This document shows, piece after piece, positions 18,146 through 27,951 of a stretch of DNA of 64,000 bases. The stretch spans positions 142,622-206,621 of the forward strand of contig MKTX01000004.1 of assembly GCA_001898465.1 (NCBI GenBank), read 5' to 3'. The stretch comes from Sphingobacteriales bacterium 39-19. Lineage in GTDB: Bacteria; Bacteroidota; Bacteroidia; Chitinophagales; Chitinophagaceae. The translations under genes were made by a program, and so were the position numbers. The notes under the pieces were generated by a model. It was given only the letters and a program-made list of their open reading frames with translations, was not told the origin of the DNA and did not search any database. Numbering within the stretch: the stretch's first letter is position 1; each line of letters opens with the position of its first letter.

Positions 18146-19105
18146 TTATTTTTTTTCTGCCACTCTTAGTTTAGCGCTCCTGGATCTTTTATTTTTTTCC
18201 ATTTCTGCTGGTGCGGGCAGTATGGGTTTTTTATTAACGGGTTTTAATGCACTGGCAGGCCGGGTTCCATATATTTCATCTGCCGGCACTTCTTCAAAAC
18301 TCCCCTGCTTAAAAAAGTTTTTCACCAGCCGGTCTTCCAGGGAATGAAAAGTAATGACGGCTATTCTTCCCCCGGGTTTTAGTACCGTGGCCGATTGGGC
18401 AAGCATTTCTTTAAGCGCCCCCATTTCGTCGTTTACTTCGATGCGTATAGCCTGGAACAACTGAGCAAAATATTTGTGCGGATTTCCTTTTACAATGGCC
18501 TGTACCGATTGCTTAAGCTGGTTAATGGTATTCAAAGGGCTAATGGCCCGCTGGGCTACAATGGTTTTAGCTAAAGTTTTGGCATTGGTTACTTCTCCGT
18601 ATTGCTCAAACATTTTGTGAAGCCGGTTTTCGGAGTAGGTTTGTAACACTACAGCCGCTGTTAAGTTATTACGGCTATCCATGCGCATATCTAAATTTGC
18701 ATCAAACCGGGTAGAGAAGCCCCTTTCTCCTTCATCAAACTGGTGGCTGGATACACCCAGGTCGGCCAAAATGCCATCTACCTGGCTTACCTGGTGCAGG
18801 CGTAAAAATCGTTGCAGGTACCTGAAATTTTGAGGAATAAACAGGAAACGATCATCGGCAGGCAAATTTTTGCGGGCATCTTCATCCTGGTCAAAACCAA
18901 TTAATAAACCCGAGGTACCCAATTGTTTTAAAATGGCGGCGCTATGGCCACCACCCCCAAATGTACAATCTACATAAGTACCATTGGGTTTTACCTGCAG
19001 GGCTTCTACGGCTTCCTGCAGCAATACCGGTACATGATATGCATTAGCGCCAGCGGTATCTTTTTGGGGCTCCGCATTCATTGATTTTTTTTCCTCAGGC
19101 ATCAT
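18146..19105 (-). CDS. rsmH: 16S rRNA (cytosine-1402-N4)-methyltransferase RsmH
   Basis: 319 residues. It methylates N4 of C1402 in the 16S rRNA P site. Motifs: HVPVLLQEAVEAL at the start of the domain, the SAM-binding YVDCTFGGGGHSAAIL, LADLGVSSHQFDEGERGFS, and the C-terminal ITFHSLEDRLVKNFFK. The first 20 residues are a variable tail; an internal ATG (MNAEPQ) could also be the start. Second gene of the dcw cluster, 11 nt after mraZ. Confidence 0.96.
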   Translation of the reverse strand: MMPEEKKSMNAEPQKDTAGANAYHVPVLLQEAVEALQVKPNGTYVDCTFGGGGHSAAILKQLGTSGLLIGFDQDEDARKNLPADDRFLFIPQNFRYLQRFLRLHQVSQVDGILADLGVSSHQFDEGERGFSTRFDANLDMRMDSRNNLTAAVVLQTYSENRLHKMFEQYGEVTNAKTLAKTIVAQRAISPLNTINQLKQSVQAIVKGNPHKYFAQLFQAIRIEVNDEMGALKEMLAQSATVLKPGGRIAVITFHSLEDRLVKNFFKQGSFEEVPADEIYGTRPASALKPVNKKPILPAPAEMEKNKRSRSAKLRVAEKK

Positions 19106-19116
19106 GAGCGATTTTT

Positions 19117-19584
19117 TTATGCGCCGGAGTCTCCCGGTTTTTTATTCATCACCACATTGGCCAATTCACTAAATGATTCAGCAGTAAACGACTCAAAGAA
19201 CTCCTTATACTTGGTTTTGTCCCATATCTCAATTTTATTGAGCGCCGATACCAAAACAATTTCCTTATCAAGCTGGGCGTGTTCCGATAAATTTTTAGGG
19301 ATGAGCAGCCTTCCTGCAGAATCTAATTCTACCTGGGTGGCCCCGTTTAAAAAAAATCTCCTGAATTCACGAACTTTGGGATCAAAATCATTTAATGCAG
19401 AAATATTTGCAAAAATGGGTTCCCAGCTTTGCAGGGGATACAAAGTGAGGCATTTTTCAAAGCCCCTGTTTATGACAAATTGGGCGGCTTGCTCTCCCGA
19501 CAGTTGTTTTTTAAAACCTGCCGGTAAAAGAAAACGCCCTTTGGCATCTACAGTTGATTCGTATTCTCCTAAAAAGCTGATCAT
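19117..19584 (-). CDS. mraZ: MraZ, transcriptional regulator of the dcw cluster
   Basis: 155 residues, two SpoVT/AbrB-like halves. MLGEYESTVDAKGRFLLPAGFK-type sequence at the N-terminus and VELDSAGRLLIPKNLSEHAQL in the middle are the two DNA-binding half-sites, each with the DxxGR motif. MraZ forms rings that bind series of short direct repeats upstream of its own gene. Such repeats are visible 53-77 nt upstream. First gene of the division and cell-wall operon. Confidence 0.96.
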   Translation of the reverse strand: MISFLGEYESTVDAKGRFLLPAGFKKQLSGEQAAQFVINRGFEKCLTLYPLQSWEPIFANISALNDFDPKVREFRRFFLNGATQVELDSAGRLLIPKNLSEHAQLDKEIVLVSALNKIEIWDKTKYKEFFESFTAESFSELANVVMNKKPGDSGA

Positions 19585-19636
19585 GAATGGAAAATCAATT
19601 TATTAAGTATAAAGCAGTACAAAATAAACGATTTTA

Positions 19637-19661
19637 ACCACTTCTACCCACTTTTTACCAC
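19637..19661 (-). promoter_or_regulatory. MraZ operator: three GTGG[T/G] direct repeats, 10-bp period
   Basis: On the minus strand the order is GTGGT, 5 nt, GTGGG, 5 nt, GTGGT (plus-strand complements at 19657-19661, 19647-19651, 19637-19641). MraZ boxes in several bacteria are direct repeats of about this core with 5-nt spacers, in phase with the helix. The array lies 53 nt upstream of the mraZ ATG. A near-match to the Bacteroidota -7 box (TTATTTTG, 19620-19627) sits just downstream, so bound MraZ would cover the -33 region and repress. Autoregulation is inferred from family knowledge. Confidence 0.75.
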
Positions 19662-19793
19662 CTTTTTATTTTTCCACAGAAAAAAAGGTTGATTTCAGTA
19701 ACTATACTGATGTTTTTGCACGATTTGATGTGGATTACTACTGCGTGAAATGTGAATTGATGTGGATATATGTGAATAGTGAAGTTCCCGAAA

Positions 19794-21110
19794 CTATTTT
19801 ACCACGGGGATATTGATGGTAAAAATGCTTCCTTTACCCAATGTACTCTCGGCCTTAATAGTTCCTTTATGGGCTTCTACCATTGTTTTTACATAACTCA
19901 GGCCCAGGCCAAAACCTTTTACATTATGTACATTACCGGTATGAGCCCGGTAGAATTTTTCAAAAATACGGTTCAGGGTTTCTTTATTCATACCAATGCC
20001 ATTATCCTCAATTTTAATGCGGATATGGCCATTTACATTAGCTGTACTTACGGTAATGACGGGGTGATCGTTTGAATATTTTACTGCATTATCCAATAAA
20101 CTATTAATAAAATTGGTGAAATGCACTTCATCGGCCATTACCGTGCATTTGTCAGCATCAAAATGTGTTATTATTTTTCCTCCTTTATCTGCAACCGGCA
20201 GCGTCATATTATTCAGGGCATTTGAAATAAGTTCGTGGGCAGAAATCTTTTTTAAATTTAATTGTACTTCCTGCTTATCGAGCAAAGCCGCTTGCAGTAT
20301 GGTTTCTACTTGTTTATTCATCCGGCGGTTTTCTTCTTTTATAATACCGGTAAAGTAGTTAGATTTTTCCCGATCGCCCACTACCTTGTCATTTTTTAAG
20401 GCATCTACAGCAAGCGAAATGGTAGCCAGTGGAGTTTTAAACTCATGCGTCATATTATTAATGAAATCATTTTTAATTTCACTTAATTTTTTCTGGCGCA
20501 GCAAGGTTCTTATGGTTAAGTAAAAGGCAGTAGCGATGATGATGGTAAATAAGATGGCTCCTATTATAAAAAAAATAAGCTCATGTAAAATAATTGATTT
20601 TTGATGCGGCACAATCACTACTAAAAATTCATCGGGTACCAGGCTCTCTAAACTACTCCCGCTGGGCGCCTGTATAATCACCGCATTTTGCAGGTTACTG
20701 GATGTATCGTTGTAATAGCGATAAAAATTTTCTGATTCTACCTGGTCTCCCATGAGTGTGCCCTCTGTTACGGCAAATTCAAATGGGATATCTTTTAAGA
20801 AATTACGATCAAAGGAAGAGCGGATAATGTCCCGCATTTCATCTTTACTAAACCGCTTAATGGTAGATTGCCTGCTAAACTCAAGATTTAGCTTATCGGC
20901 TGGAAAATTAAATTCCTTTTTTTTGGGTACCATCATTTTGTTTTCATCGGCCATCCGGATAGCCGCATCACCCGAAGCTTTTATAATGTTTTCTTTAAGC
21001 TGTTGTTCCTTTATTTCCTTAGCACTTTTTAACCATAAAAACTGAAAAAAGATAAGCCCCAGCAGGCTTAATGTGATAAGTATAGTAATGATGGGGAAAA
21101 TTTTTTTCAT
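19794..21110 (-). CDS. Sensor histidine kinase (orphan)
   Basis: 438 residues. Two transmembrane helices (about 4-25 and 178-200) enclose a periplasmic sensor of some 150 residues of no recognised fold. The cytoplasmic part holds the H-box NNMTHEFKTPLATISLAVD and the ATP-binding domain with LLDNAVKYS (N box), IEDNGIGM (G1), and GFGLGLSYVK (G2). There is no response regulator beside it; the downstream gene is mraZ. It would phosphorylate a partner encoded elsewhere. Start 21110 lies 30 nt after a TACATTTG promoter box. Confidence 0.92.
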   Translation of the reverse strand: MKKIFPIITILITLSLLGLIFFQFLWLKSAKEIKEQQLKENIIKASGDAAIRMADENKMMVPKKKEFNFPADKLNLEFSRQSTIKRFSKDEMRDIIRSSFDRNFLKDIPFEFAVTEGTLMGDQVESENFYRYYNDTSSNLQNAVIIQAPSGSSLESLVPDEFLVVIVPHQKSIILHELIFFIIGAILFTIIIATAFYLTIRTLLRQKKLSEIKNDFINNMTHEFKTPLATISLAVDALKNDKVVGDREKSNYFTGIIKEENRRMNKQVETILQAALLDKQEVQLNLKKISAHELISNALNNMTLPVADKGGKIITHFDADKCTVMADEVHFTNFINSLLDNAVKYSNDHPVITVSTANVNGHIRIKIEDNGIGMNKETLNRIFEKFYRAHTGNVHNVKGFGLGLSYVKTMVEAHKGTIKAESTLGKGSIFTINIPVVK

Positions 21111-21139
21111 GTACAGCAGCTTTTACCCTGTTTATTTTA

Positions 21140-21147
21140 CAAATGTA
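21140..21147 (-). promoter_or_regulatory. Bacteroidota -7 box of the orphan histidine kinase
   Basis: Minus-strand TACATTTG matches TAnnTTTG exactly and ends 30 nt before the ATG at 21110. No clear -33 TTG at the expected 19-21 nt spacing was found. Confidence 0.5.
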
Positions 21148-21273
21148 GGGGCAAAGCCTATTGGGTGCATTACAAAATAAGTATTTTGCAAATATATTAA
21201 CGCCTATTCCGGTATTATTCTTCTCATTATGGCTCTTTTTGGCTGCGTGCTTTTTTTTCATACATTTAGAATT

Positions 21274-21828
21274 ATGATAGCCGCCCAAACAGGAACCCTT
21301 TTAATTGCAGAACCCTTTTTAAAGGATATTCACTTTATGCGAACTGTAGTTTTAATATGCAGGCATGATAAAGAGCTGGGTACTTTTGGGTTCACATTAA
21401 ACAAACAACATACACATTCTTTACATTCATTTTTCCCTGACATCCAGAGTATGGATATACCCCTGTTTACCGGGGGGCCTGTACAAATGGATACTTTACA
21501 TTATGTACATCAGTATCCTGAATTTTTTGATGATGCAGAAGAAATTATTGAAGGTGTATACTGGGGCGGAAATTTTGATACTTTAAAAACTTTAATGAAC
21601 GCCGGGAAAATAGATCCGGGAAAAATAAAATTCTTCCTGGGATATAGCGGCTGGGAATCCGGCCAGTTAGAAGCGGAAATCAGTGAAAATACCTGGCTGA
21701 TTGCGCCCGCTTCCGCCCCCCTGATATTTGAAACTTCACCGCAAGAAACCTGGAAAGCGAGCCTGCAACAAATGGGTGGTAAATATCAGCTGCTGGCAAA
21801 TTATCCCATAGATCCGCATTTGAATTAA
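21274..21828 (+). CDS. YqgE/AlgH family protein (DUF179)
   Basis: About 184 residues. The family pattern is clear: GTLLIAEPFLKDIHFMRTVV at the start, GFTLNK, PLFTGGPVQMDTLHYVH, and FLGYSGWESGQLEAEI. The start at 21274 (MIAAQTGTLL) is preferred over the ATG at 21229, which would add 15 residues not seen in the family. Its molecular role is unsettled in the literature; some members affect expression of virulence or alginate genes. It stands alone on the plus strand. Confidence 0.9.
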   Translation: MIAAQTGTLLIAEPFLKDIHFMRTVVLICRHDKELGTFGFTLNKQHTHSLHSFFPDIQSMDIPLFTGGPVQMDTLHYVHQYPEFFDDAEEIIEGVYWGGNFDTLKTLMNAGKIDPGKIKFFLGYSGWESGQLEAEISENTWLIAPASAPLIFETSPQETWKASLQQMGGKYQLLANYPIDPHLN

Positions 21829-21999
21829 TGATCAGTTCCCCAACCTGAATTTTACAAAATCTATGCAGATGATTTAGAAAATTAAAGTCCTCATCACATC
21901 AATACAAACGGATCAGGAAATAAGGCCGTAGAATTGGCAACCCGGTACCCGGTGTATTTTTTAAGCAGAAAATCTTACTTTCAGTAAAATTTAAAACCA

Positions 22000-22986
22000 T
22001 TGCTTTACCGGCTGCTTAAGTTTCCTGCCCAAATTGTGTTGCATTTATTTTGCCGCCGTATTCAAATAAATGCTCCCGGGGCATTAAACAGCCGGGGTCC
22101 CCTGCTCATTGCCTGCAACCATCCCAATTCATTTTTAGATGCTATTATTCTTTGTACCCTGTTTAAGCAACCGGTGTATTCGCTGGCAAGGGGCGATGTT
22201 TTTAAAAATAAATGGGTCGCTTTTATTTTAAAGTCACTGTATATTTTCCCTGTGTACCGCACCAGCGAAGGCGTGGAAAATTTGGAACACAACTACACCA
22301 CATTTAATGCCTGTATCGAAATTTTTAAACGCAATGGTATTGTACTCATTTTTAGTGAAGGCCTCTGCATCAATGAATGGCATTTACGGCCATTAAAAAA
22401 AGGTACGGCCCGACTGGCTATTAATAGTTGGAAACAAAATATTCCATTAAAGGTAATGCCCGTGGGCCTCAACTATAGCTCGTTCCGGTATTTTGGAAAA
22501 AATATCCACATTCATTTTGAAGATCCAATTACGTCAACAGGCATCCCGCTGTATGAGAGCGAAGGAAAGGCCATACAGGATTTTAATAAAAAACTATACC
22601 ATGCATTATCCCAATCAGTATATGAAATAAATGAGAAAGACTATGTGAGCCGGCAACAATTATTTAATACAGAGCACCCGTTATTTGTAAAAGCAGCATT
22701 GGCAATCCCTGCCTTACTGGGCTGGCTTATTCATTTACCACTATATGTTTCTGCTTTATTCCTTATTCAAAAACGCTTTGCAAAATCGGGGCATTTTGAT
22801 TCTATATTGGTAGGGCTTTTATTTTTTATTTACCCGCTTTACCAGTTATTGGTTTTTACCCTGTTTTTTATTTTAACCCATAGCGGGTGGTCATTCGCCC
22901 TGTTTCCTCTTATGCCTTTTTGTGCCTGGGCATGGCTGCAATTAAGGGTAATGGTGCCCGGTAAATATAAAAAAGCCCCGCATTAA
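22000..22986 (+). CDS. 1-acyl-glycerol-3-phosphate acyltransferase-like membrane protein
   Basis: 328 residues. Residues of about 20-210 form a PlsC domain with the acyl-acceptor motif NHPNSFLDA (H-x4-D) and the FSEG block. They are followed by three hydrophobic helices (about 235-320). PlsC enzymes acylate lysophosphatidic acid or related lipids at the inner membrane. The frame has no ATG near the beginning; the TTG at 22000 just after an in-frame stop is the likely start. Its last bases overlap the minus-strand terminator of atpDC. Confidence 0.85.
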   Translation: MLYRLLKFPAQIVLHLFCRRIQINAPGALNSRGPLLIACNHPNSFLDAIILCTLFKQPVYSLARGDVFKNKWVAFILKSLYIFPVYRTSEGVENLEHNYTTFNACIEIFKRNGIVLIFSEGLCINEWHLRPLKKGTARLAINSWKQNIPLKVMPVGLNYSSFRYFGKNIHIHFEDPITSTGIPLYESEGKAIQDFNKKLYHALSQSVYEINEKDYVSRQQLFNTEHPLFVKAALAIPALLGWLIHLPLYVSALFLIQKRFAKSGHFDSILVGLLFFIYPLYQLLVFTLFFILTHSGWSFALFPLMPFCAWAWLQLRVMVPGKYKKAPH

Positions 22987-22997
22987 AAACACGGGGC
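22975..22997 (-). terminator. Terminator of the atpD-atpC operon
   Basis: GCCCCG (22975-22980) and CGGGGC (22992-22997) form a 6-bp GC stem. On the minus strand it is followed by a T-run (plus-strand A-run just before 22975). It lies 24 nt after the atpC stop and inside the last codons of the convergent acyltransferase gene. Confidence 0.75.
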
Positions 22998-23020
22998 CCG
23001 TAAGATGTGTGCAAGAATCA

Positions 23021-23272
23021 TTAAATTTCAGCAGCGCCTTCTACCAGAATAATGGTTTTGTTATTCATTACTTCTACAAAGCCACTTTGTATTTCGTAGC
23101 TTTTAGTATTATTTTTATCTTTCAGCACTTTTAGTTTACCATTACGCAGGGCGCTTACAATGGGTGCGTGCCGGTCTAGTACTTCAAATAAACCACTAAT
23201 ACCGGGCAATTGTACCCCAAACACTTCTCCACTAAATACTTTTCCTTCTGGCGTTAATATTTCTAATGTCAT
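23021..23272 (-). CDS. atpC: ATP synthase F1 epsilon subunit (short form)
   Basis: 83 residues. Only the N-terminal beta-sandwich is present (LEILTPEGKVFSGEV, LPGISGLFEVLDRHAPIVSAL). The C-terminal two-helix domain that inhibits ATP hydrolysis in E. coli is missing. This short form is usual in Bacteroidota. It couples the central stalk to the c-ring. It follows atpD by 83 nt in the same transcript. Confidence 0.95.
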   Translation of the reverse strand: MTLEILTPEGKVFSGEVFGVQLPGISGLFEVLDRHAPIVSALRNGKLKVLKDKNNTKSYEIQSGFVEVMNNKTIILVEGAAEI

Positions 23273-23355
23273 GATAATATGTAGATTTTAGTATCCGTAT
23301 GAAAACCCGCTATCCTCTTTTACAATCACCGGGGAATACGTAAATACTTTTTTCC

Positions 23356-24870
<1,515 letters not shown>

Positions 24871-24900
24871 TTAAAAAATATAACTTATAATTTTGAGCCG

Positions 24901-24908
24901 CAAAGGTA
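24901..24908 (-). promoter_or_regulatory. Bacteroidota -7 box of atpD
   Basis: Minus-strand TACCTTTG is a perfect TAnnTTTG and lies 40 nt upstream of the atpD ATG. The -33 element is not obvious. Confidence 0.55.
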
Positions 24909-25101
24909 AGGGTACAAGACTGTATATAAAAATTGGCAGTACGTTTTTTTAGAAAAAATATAGCCATTGGGTGTGGGCCTGAATCCTTTTGGCCTTTTGT
25001 ATATTGAAGTGCCTAAATTTATATGATGAAGCGGATATAAACGTGGGTGGAAATTCTATCCCTTATTCGATTTTATGATAATCACCTATTTTTACCTTAT
25101 T

Positions 25102-25479
25102 ATGATCAGCAAAAGCATTCTCTTTTTATTGTTAGTACTTATCCTGGTTTCCTGCAGCCCCTCATTTAACCGGGACAAAGCCCTTTTTGACCGCTCGGCA
25201 GTAAAGGCAAAATTTAAAGCGATAGACGACTTAAATGATTGCTATTTTGAAATAAAAGAAAATGGTTTTACCGATTTTTATTGCCAATTGTACGACAGCC
25301 TGAAAAATACACATTACCCCGGCCGCTATACCCAACAAGAGGATACTTTACTATTAAAATTTTATAATAAGGAAGCTTATAAAATGTTAGGCAAAAAAGC
25401 ATTGATCAGCCATACCAAAAAGGAAATTGTATTTTTTGATGTGTATCCCGGCATTCGGAACCGCTTACTCTTTAATTAA
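25102..25479 (+). CDS. Small lipoprotein of unknown function
   Basis: About 125 residues from ATG 25102 (MISKSILFLL). The hydrophobic stretch ends in the lipobox LVSC (Cys about 17), so it is probably lipidated. An ATG at 25075 would add nine residues to the signal peptide. The mature part is short and mixed alpha/beta with no motif I recognise. Its last 15 bases overlap the convergent exporter gene. Confidence 0.65.
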   Translation: MISKSILFLLLVLILVSCSPSFNRDKALFDRSAVKAKFKAIDDLNDCYFEIKENGFTDFYCQLYDSLKNTHYPGRYTQQEDTLLLKFYNKEAYKMLGKKALISHTKKEIVFFDVYPGIRNRLLFN

Positions 25480-26349
25480 ATGCTTAGTAATATTTTTATT
25501 GGCAATAAACACGCCGGCCAATATTACAAACAAACTAAATACCTGGCCCGGCCCAATGTTTTCTCCATAAAACAATCCCCATAACATGGCCACTATGGGG
25601 ATGCCGTAAGTAACCATCGAAGAAAAAACGGTACCACCAGTACGTATTAGCTTATAAAATAAAATGGAAGCCAGCGCAGTTGAAAAAGTACCCAGTAAAA
25701 AAGCGGCTAACAGCGAACCCCAAATAGCCTTGCCTGTGAAAGAATGATTTAAAAAACCATCGCTGAGTAACAAAATAGTGGCAGCGATACTATTCATAAG
25801 CATACTTAAAGAAACGATCAAAATAGACGAAATACTATGCAGGTATTTATGCACCAGGTTTACATTGATGCCATAGCATATTGTTGCCAGTAAAATAAGA
25901 AAAGCATGTATAAAGCCCGACTCTTTTGCAGGCGCTGCATGAAATAAAAATAGGAGGATGCAGCCAGTAAAAGCAACCGCAATGCCCAATATTTTATTGA
26001 ACGGCACTTTTTGATGAAAGAAAAGAACACCCGAAAGAATTACAAAAATAGGCGTCAATGCATTTAAAATGCCGGCTACCGAACTATCTATTTCCTGTTC
26101 TGCAATACAAAACAAATAGGCCGGTATAAAACTTCCTAATAATCCCGAAAGAAAAACAAGGCCCCATTTGTTTTTTGGAATTTGCCGGGTAGCCCTAAGC
26201 GCAAAAGGAATAAGCACCCATGCTGCACAGATAATCCGCAAAGACGCCACTTGCCAGGCTCCCAGGTTTTCTAACCCATATTTCATTAAAATGAAACTGC
26301 TACCCCAAATGATTGAAAGCACTATAAACAAAAGCCATTTGATGGGCAT
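25465..26349 (-). CDS. EamA/DMT-family transporter
   Basis: 294 residues with ten hydrophobic helices in two EamA repeats. The first repeat begins LLFIVLSIIWGSSFILMKYGLENLG and the second begins around residue 150. DMT exporters move amino acids, metabolites or drugs out across the inner membrane. The substrate cannot be predicted. It is divergent from mscL. Confidence 0.88.
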   Translation of the reverse strand: MPIKWLLFIVLSIIWGSSFILMKYGLENLGAWQVASLRIICAAWVLIPFALRATRQIPKNKWGLVFLSGLLGSFIPAYLFCIAEQEIDSSVAGILNALTPIFVILSGVLFFHQKVPFNKILGIAVAFTGCILLFLFHAAPAKESGFIHAFLILLATICYGINVNLVHKYLHSISSILIVSLSMLMNSIAATILLLSDGFLNHSFTGKAIWGSLLAAFLLGTFSTALASILFYKLIRTGGTVFSSMVTYGIPIVAMLWGLFYGENIGPGQVFSLFVILAGVFIANKNITKHLIKE

Positions 26350-26441
26350 TTAGATCATTTTAGTTATGAGACCTGCAAAAGTATGATTGTATCTTATGCC
26401 TTTGTTGAAAATTATATAAAAATTTCTTTTGATGTTTTTTT

Positions 26442-26449
26442 TATATTTG
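26442..26449 (+). promoter_or_regulatory. Bacteroidota -7 box of mscL
   Basis: TATATTTG matches TAnnTTTG and ends 23 nt before the ATG at 26473. Its position makes the upstream ATG at 26383 untranslated from this promoter, which supports the shorter MscL start. Confidence 0.55.
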
Positions 26450-26472
26450 TATTTCACCTAAAAGAAAATACA

Positions 26473-26844
26473 ATGGGATTTATTAAAGAATTTAAAGAAT
26501 TTGCACTCAAGGGCAGTGTAATGGATCTTGCTATCGGCGTAATTATTGGCGCTGCTTTTGGGAAAATTATAAGCTCATTGGTAGAAGATGTAATTACTCC
26601 CTTATTACTGACACCCGTTTTAAAAGCGGCCGGTGTAGATAAGATTGAAAATTGGGCGCCCGGTGGTATTTACTGGGGCAAATTTTTAAGTGCCGTAATT
26701 ACCTTTTTAATTGTAGCCCTGGTTGTATTTATGTTGGTAAAAGCCATGAACAGACTTTTACGCAAAAAAGAAGAAGCGCCTGCAGGGCCCTCAAGCACCG
26801 ATAAATTATTGGCAGAAATCAGGGATGAGTTGAAGAGAAAGTAA
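26473..26844 (+). CDS. mscL: Large-conductance mechanosensitive channel MscL
   Basis: About 123 residues from ATG 26473 (MGFIKEFKEFALKGSVMDLAIGVIIG). The first helix has the typical GxxxDLAxGVIIGAAFGKI pore sequence, and the second helix is at about 75-98. The C-terminal LLAEIRDEL helix bundle is present. It opens a large pore under membrane tension to release solutes after hypo-osmotic shock. The frame extends upstream to 26383, but those 30 residues are not part of the family. Confidence 0.95.
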   Translation: MGFIKEFKEFALKGSVMDLAIGVIIGAAFGKIISSLVEDVITPLLLTPVLKAAGVDKIENWAPGGIYWGKFLSAVITFLIVALVVFMLVKAMNRLLRKKEEAPAGPSSTDKLLAEIRDELKRK

Positions 26845-26858
26845 TTGAACTTTTTATT

Positions 26859-26890
26859 AAAAAGCTATGCGAATTTCGCATGGCTTTTTA
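26859..26890 (+). terminator. Terminator after mscL
   Basis: An A-run plus GC, ATGCGAA, then TTCGCAT and GCTTTTTA form a long stem with a very short loop and a T-run on the plus strand. It begins 15 nt after the mscL stop. Confidence 0.8.
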
Positions 26891-26928
26891 TTTTCGTATT
26901 GTAAGCAAAAAAATAAGTAAATAACACT

Positions 26929-27867
26929 ATGAAAAAAGCAGTTTTTATTCTATGCGTCTTTAGCGCCTGTTATTGTTACGCACAGGATGGCACCGTAAAT
27001 GACTTGAAAAAAGCATCGCAGCAAACCATAAAAAAAGATGATAAAGATACTACCCTGAAAGTTTGGAAAAAAGGAGGGAATTTTGCCTTAACTCTAAACC
27101 AGGGGTCGCTAAGTAACTGGGCAGCGGGTGGCGACAAATTCTCATTATCTCTTAACTCCATGCTGGATTTGTATGCATTTTATAAAAAAGGCAAACATAG
27201 CTGGGATAATAGCCTGGGCCTGGCCTATGGTTTTGTAAATACCACCAGCCTGGGTCAGCGCAAAGCCAGCGACCGAATTGACCTGTTGACCAAATATGGT
27301 TATGCATTAAATTCAAAGCTAAACCTGGCGGGGCTTTTTAACTTACGCAGCCAGTTTGCCAACGGCTATGGCTATGCTAAAAATGTATTGGGTGTAGATT
27401 CGGCCTACCTTACCTCAAAAACTTTTGCGCCTGCATATGTTTTATTATCACCGGGGATCGACTGGCGGCCAAAAGATAATTTTTCACTTTTTGTATCGCC
27501 TGTAACCGCCCGTTGGGTAATCGTAGGCAGTGCCTACCTGCGGCCGTTTTATGGAGTACCCGTAAACAAACCGGCCTTAAGTGAAATGGGCGCTTTTGCA
27601 TCTGCAAATTATCAGGCTACTTTCAATACCAACCTGGGTTTTAAAAGCAAGCTGGATTTATTCTCTAATTACAAACACAACCCGCAAAATATTGATGTGT
27701 ACTGGGCAAATATGTTTACTGCCCAAATAACCAAATACATCAATTTTAATTTGAATGTAGATGTGATTTATGATGATGATACTAAAAATATTGACCCTAA
27801 AAAAGGCCCTGCCCCGCAAATACTGCAAATGATGGGTATTGGCTTTGCTTATCATTTTAAAAATTAA
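26929..27867 (+). CDS. DUF3078 secreted protein
   Basis: 312 residues. Signal peptide at 1-19 (MKKAVFILCVFSACYCYAQ). The DUF3078 signature is visible as LSNWAAGGDKFSLSLN, HSWDNSLGLAYGFV and RKASDRIDLLTKYGY. Alternating strands and a terminal aromatic strand (MMGIGFAYHFKN) suggest an outer-membrane beta barrel. The function is unknown in the family. It is enclosed by two strong terminators (26859 and 27888), so it is monocistronic. Confidence 0.88.
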   Translation: MKKAVFILCVFSACYCYAQDGTVNDLKKASQQTIKKDDKDTTLKVWKKGGNFALTLNQGSLSNWAAGGDKFSLSLNSMLDLYAFYKKGKHSWDNSLGLAYGFVNTTSLGQRKASDRIDLLTKYGYALNSKLNLAGLFNLRSQFANGYGYAKNVLGVDSAYLTSKTFAPAYVLLSPGIDWRPKDNFSLFVSPVTARWVIVGSAYLRPFYGVPVNKPALSEMGAFASANYQATFNTNLGFKSKLDLFSNYKHNPQNIDVYWANMFTAQITKYINFNLNVDVIYDDDTKNIDPKKGPAPQILQMMGIGFAYHFKN

Positions 27868-27887
27868 GCTACTCACCGTTTTTCCAC

Positions 27888-27922
27888 AAAGCCTTGTATG
27901 CACTTTGTTACAAGGCTTTTTT
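27888..27922 (+). terminator. Terminator after the DUF3078 gene, upstream of scpA
   Basis: AAAGCCTTGTA (27888-27898) and TACAAGGCTTT (27909-27919) form a perfect 11-bp stem with a 10-nt loop, then T6. It begins 21 nt after the DUF3078 stop. The ATG at 27898 that opens the longest scpA frame lies inside this hairpin. Confidence 0.85.
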
Positions 27923-27951
27923 ATTTACTTTTACCAGCTAATACATTTTTT

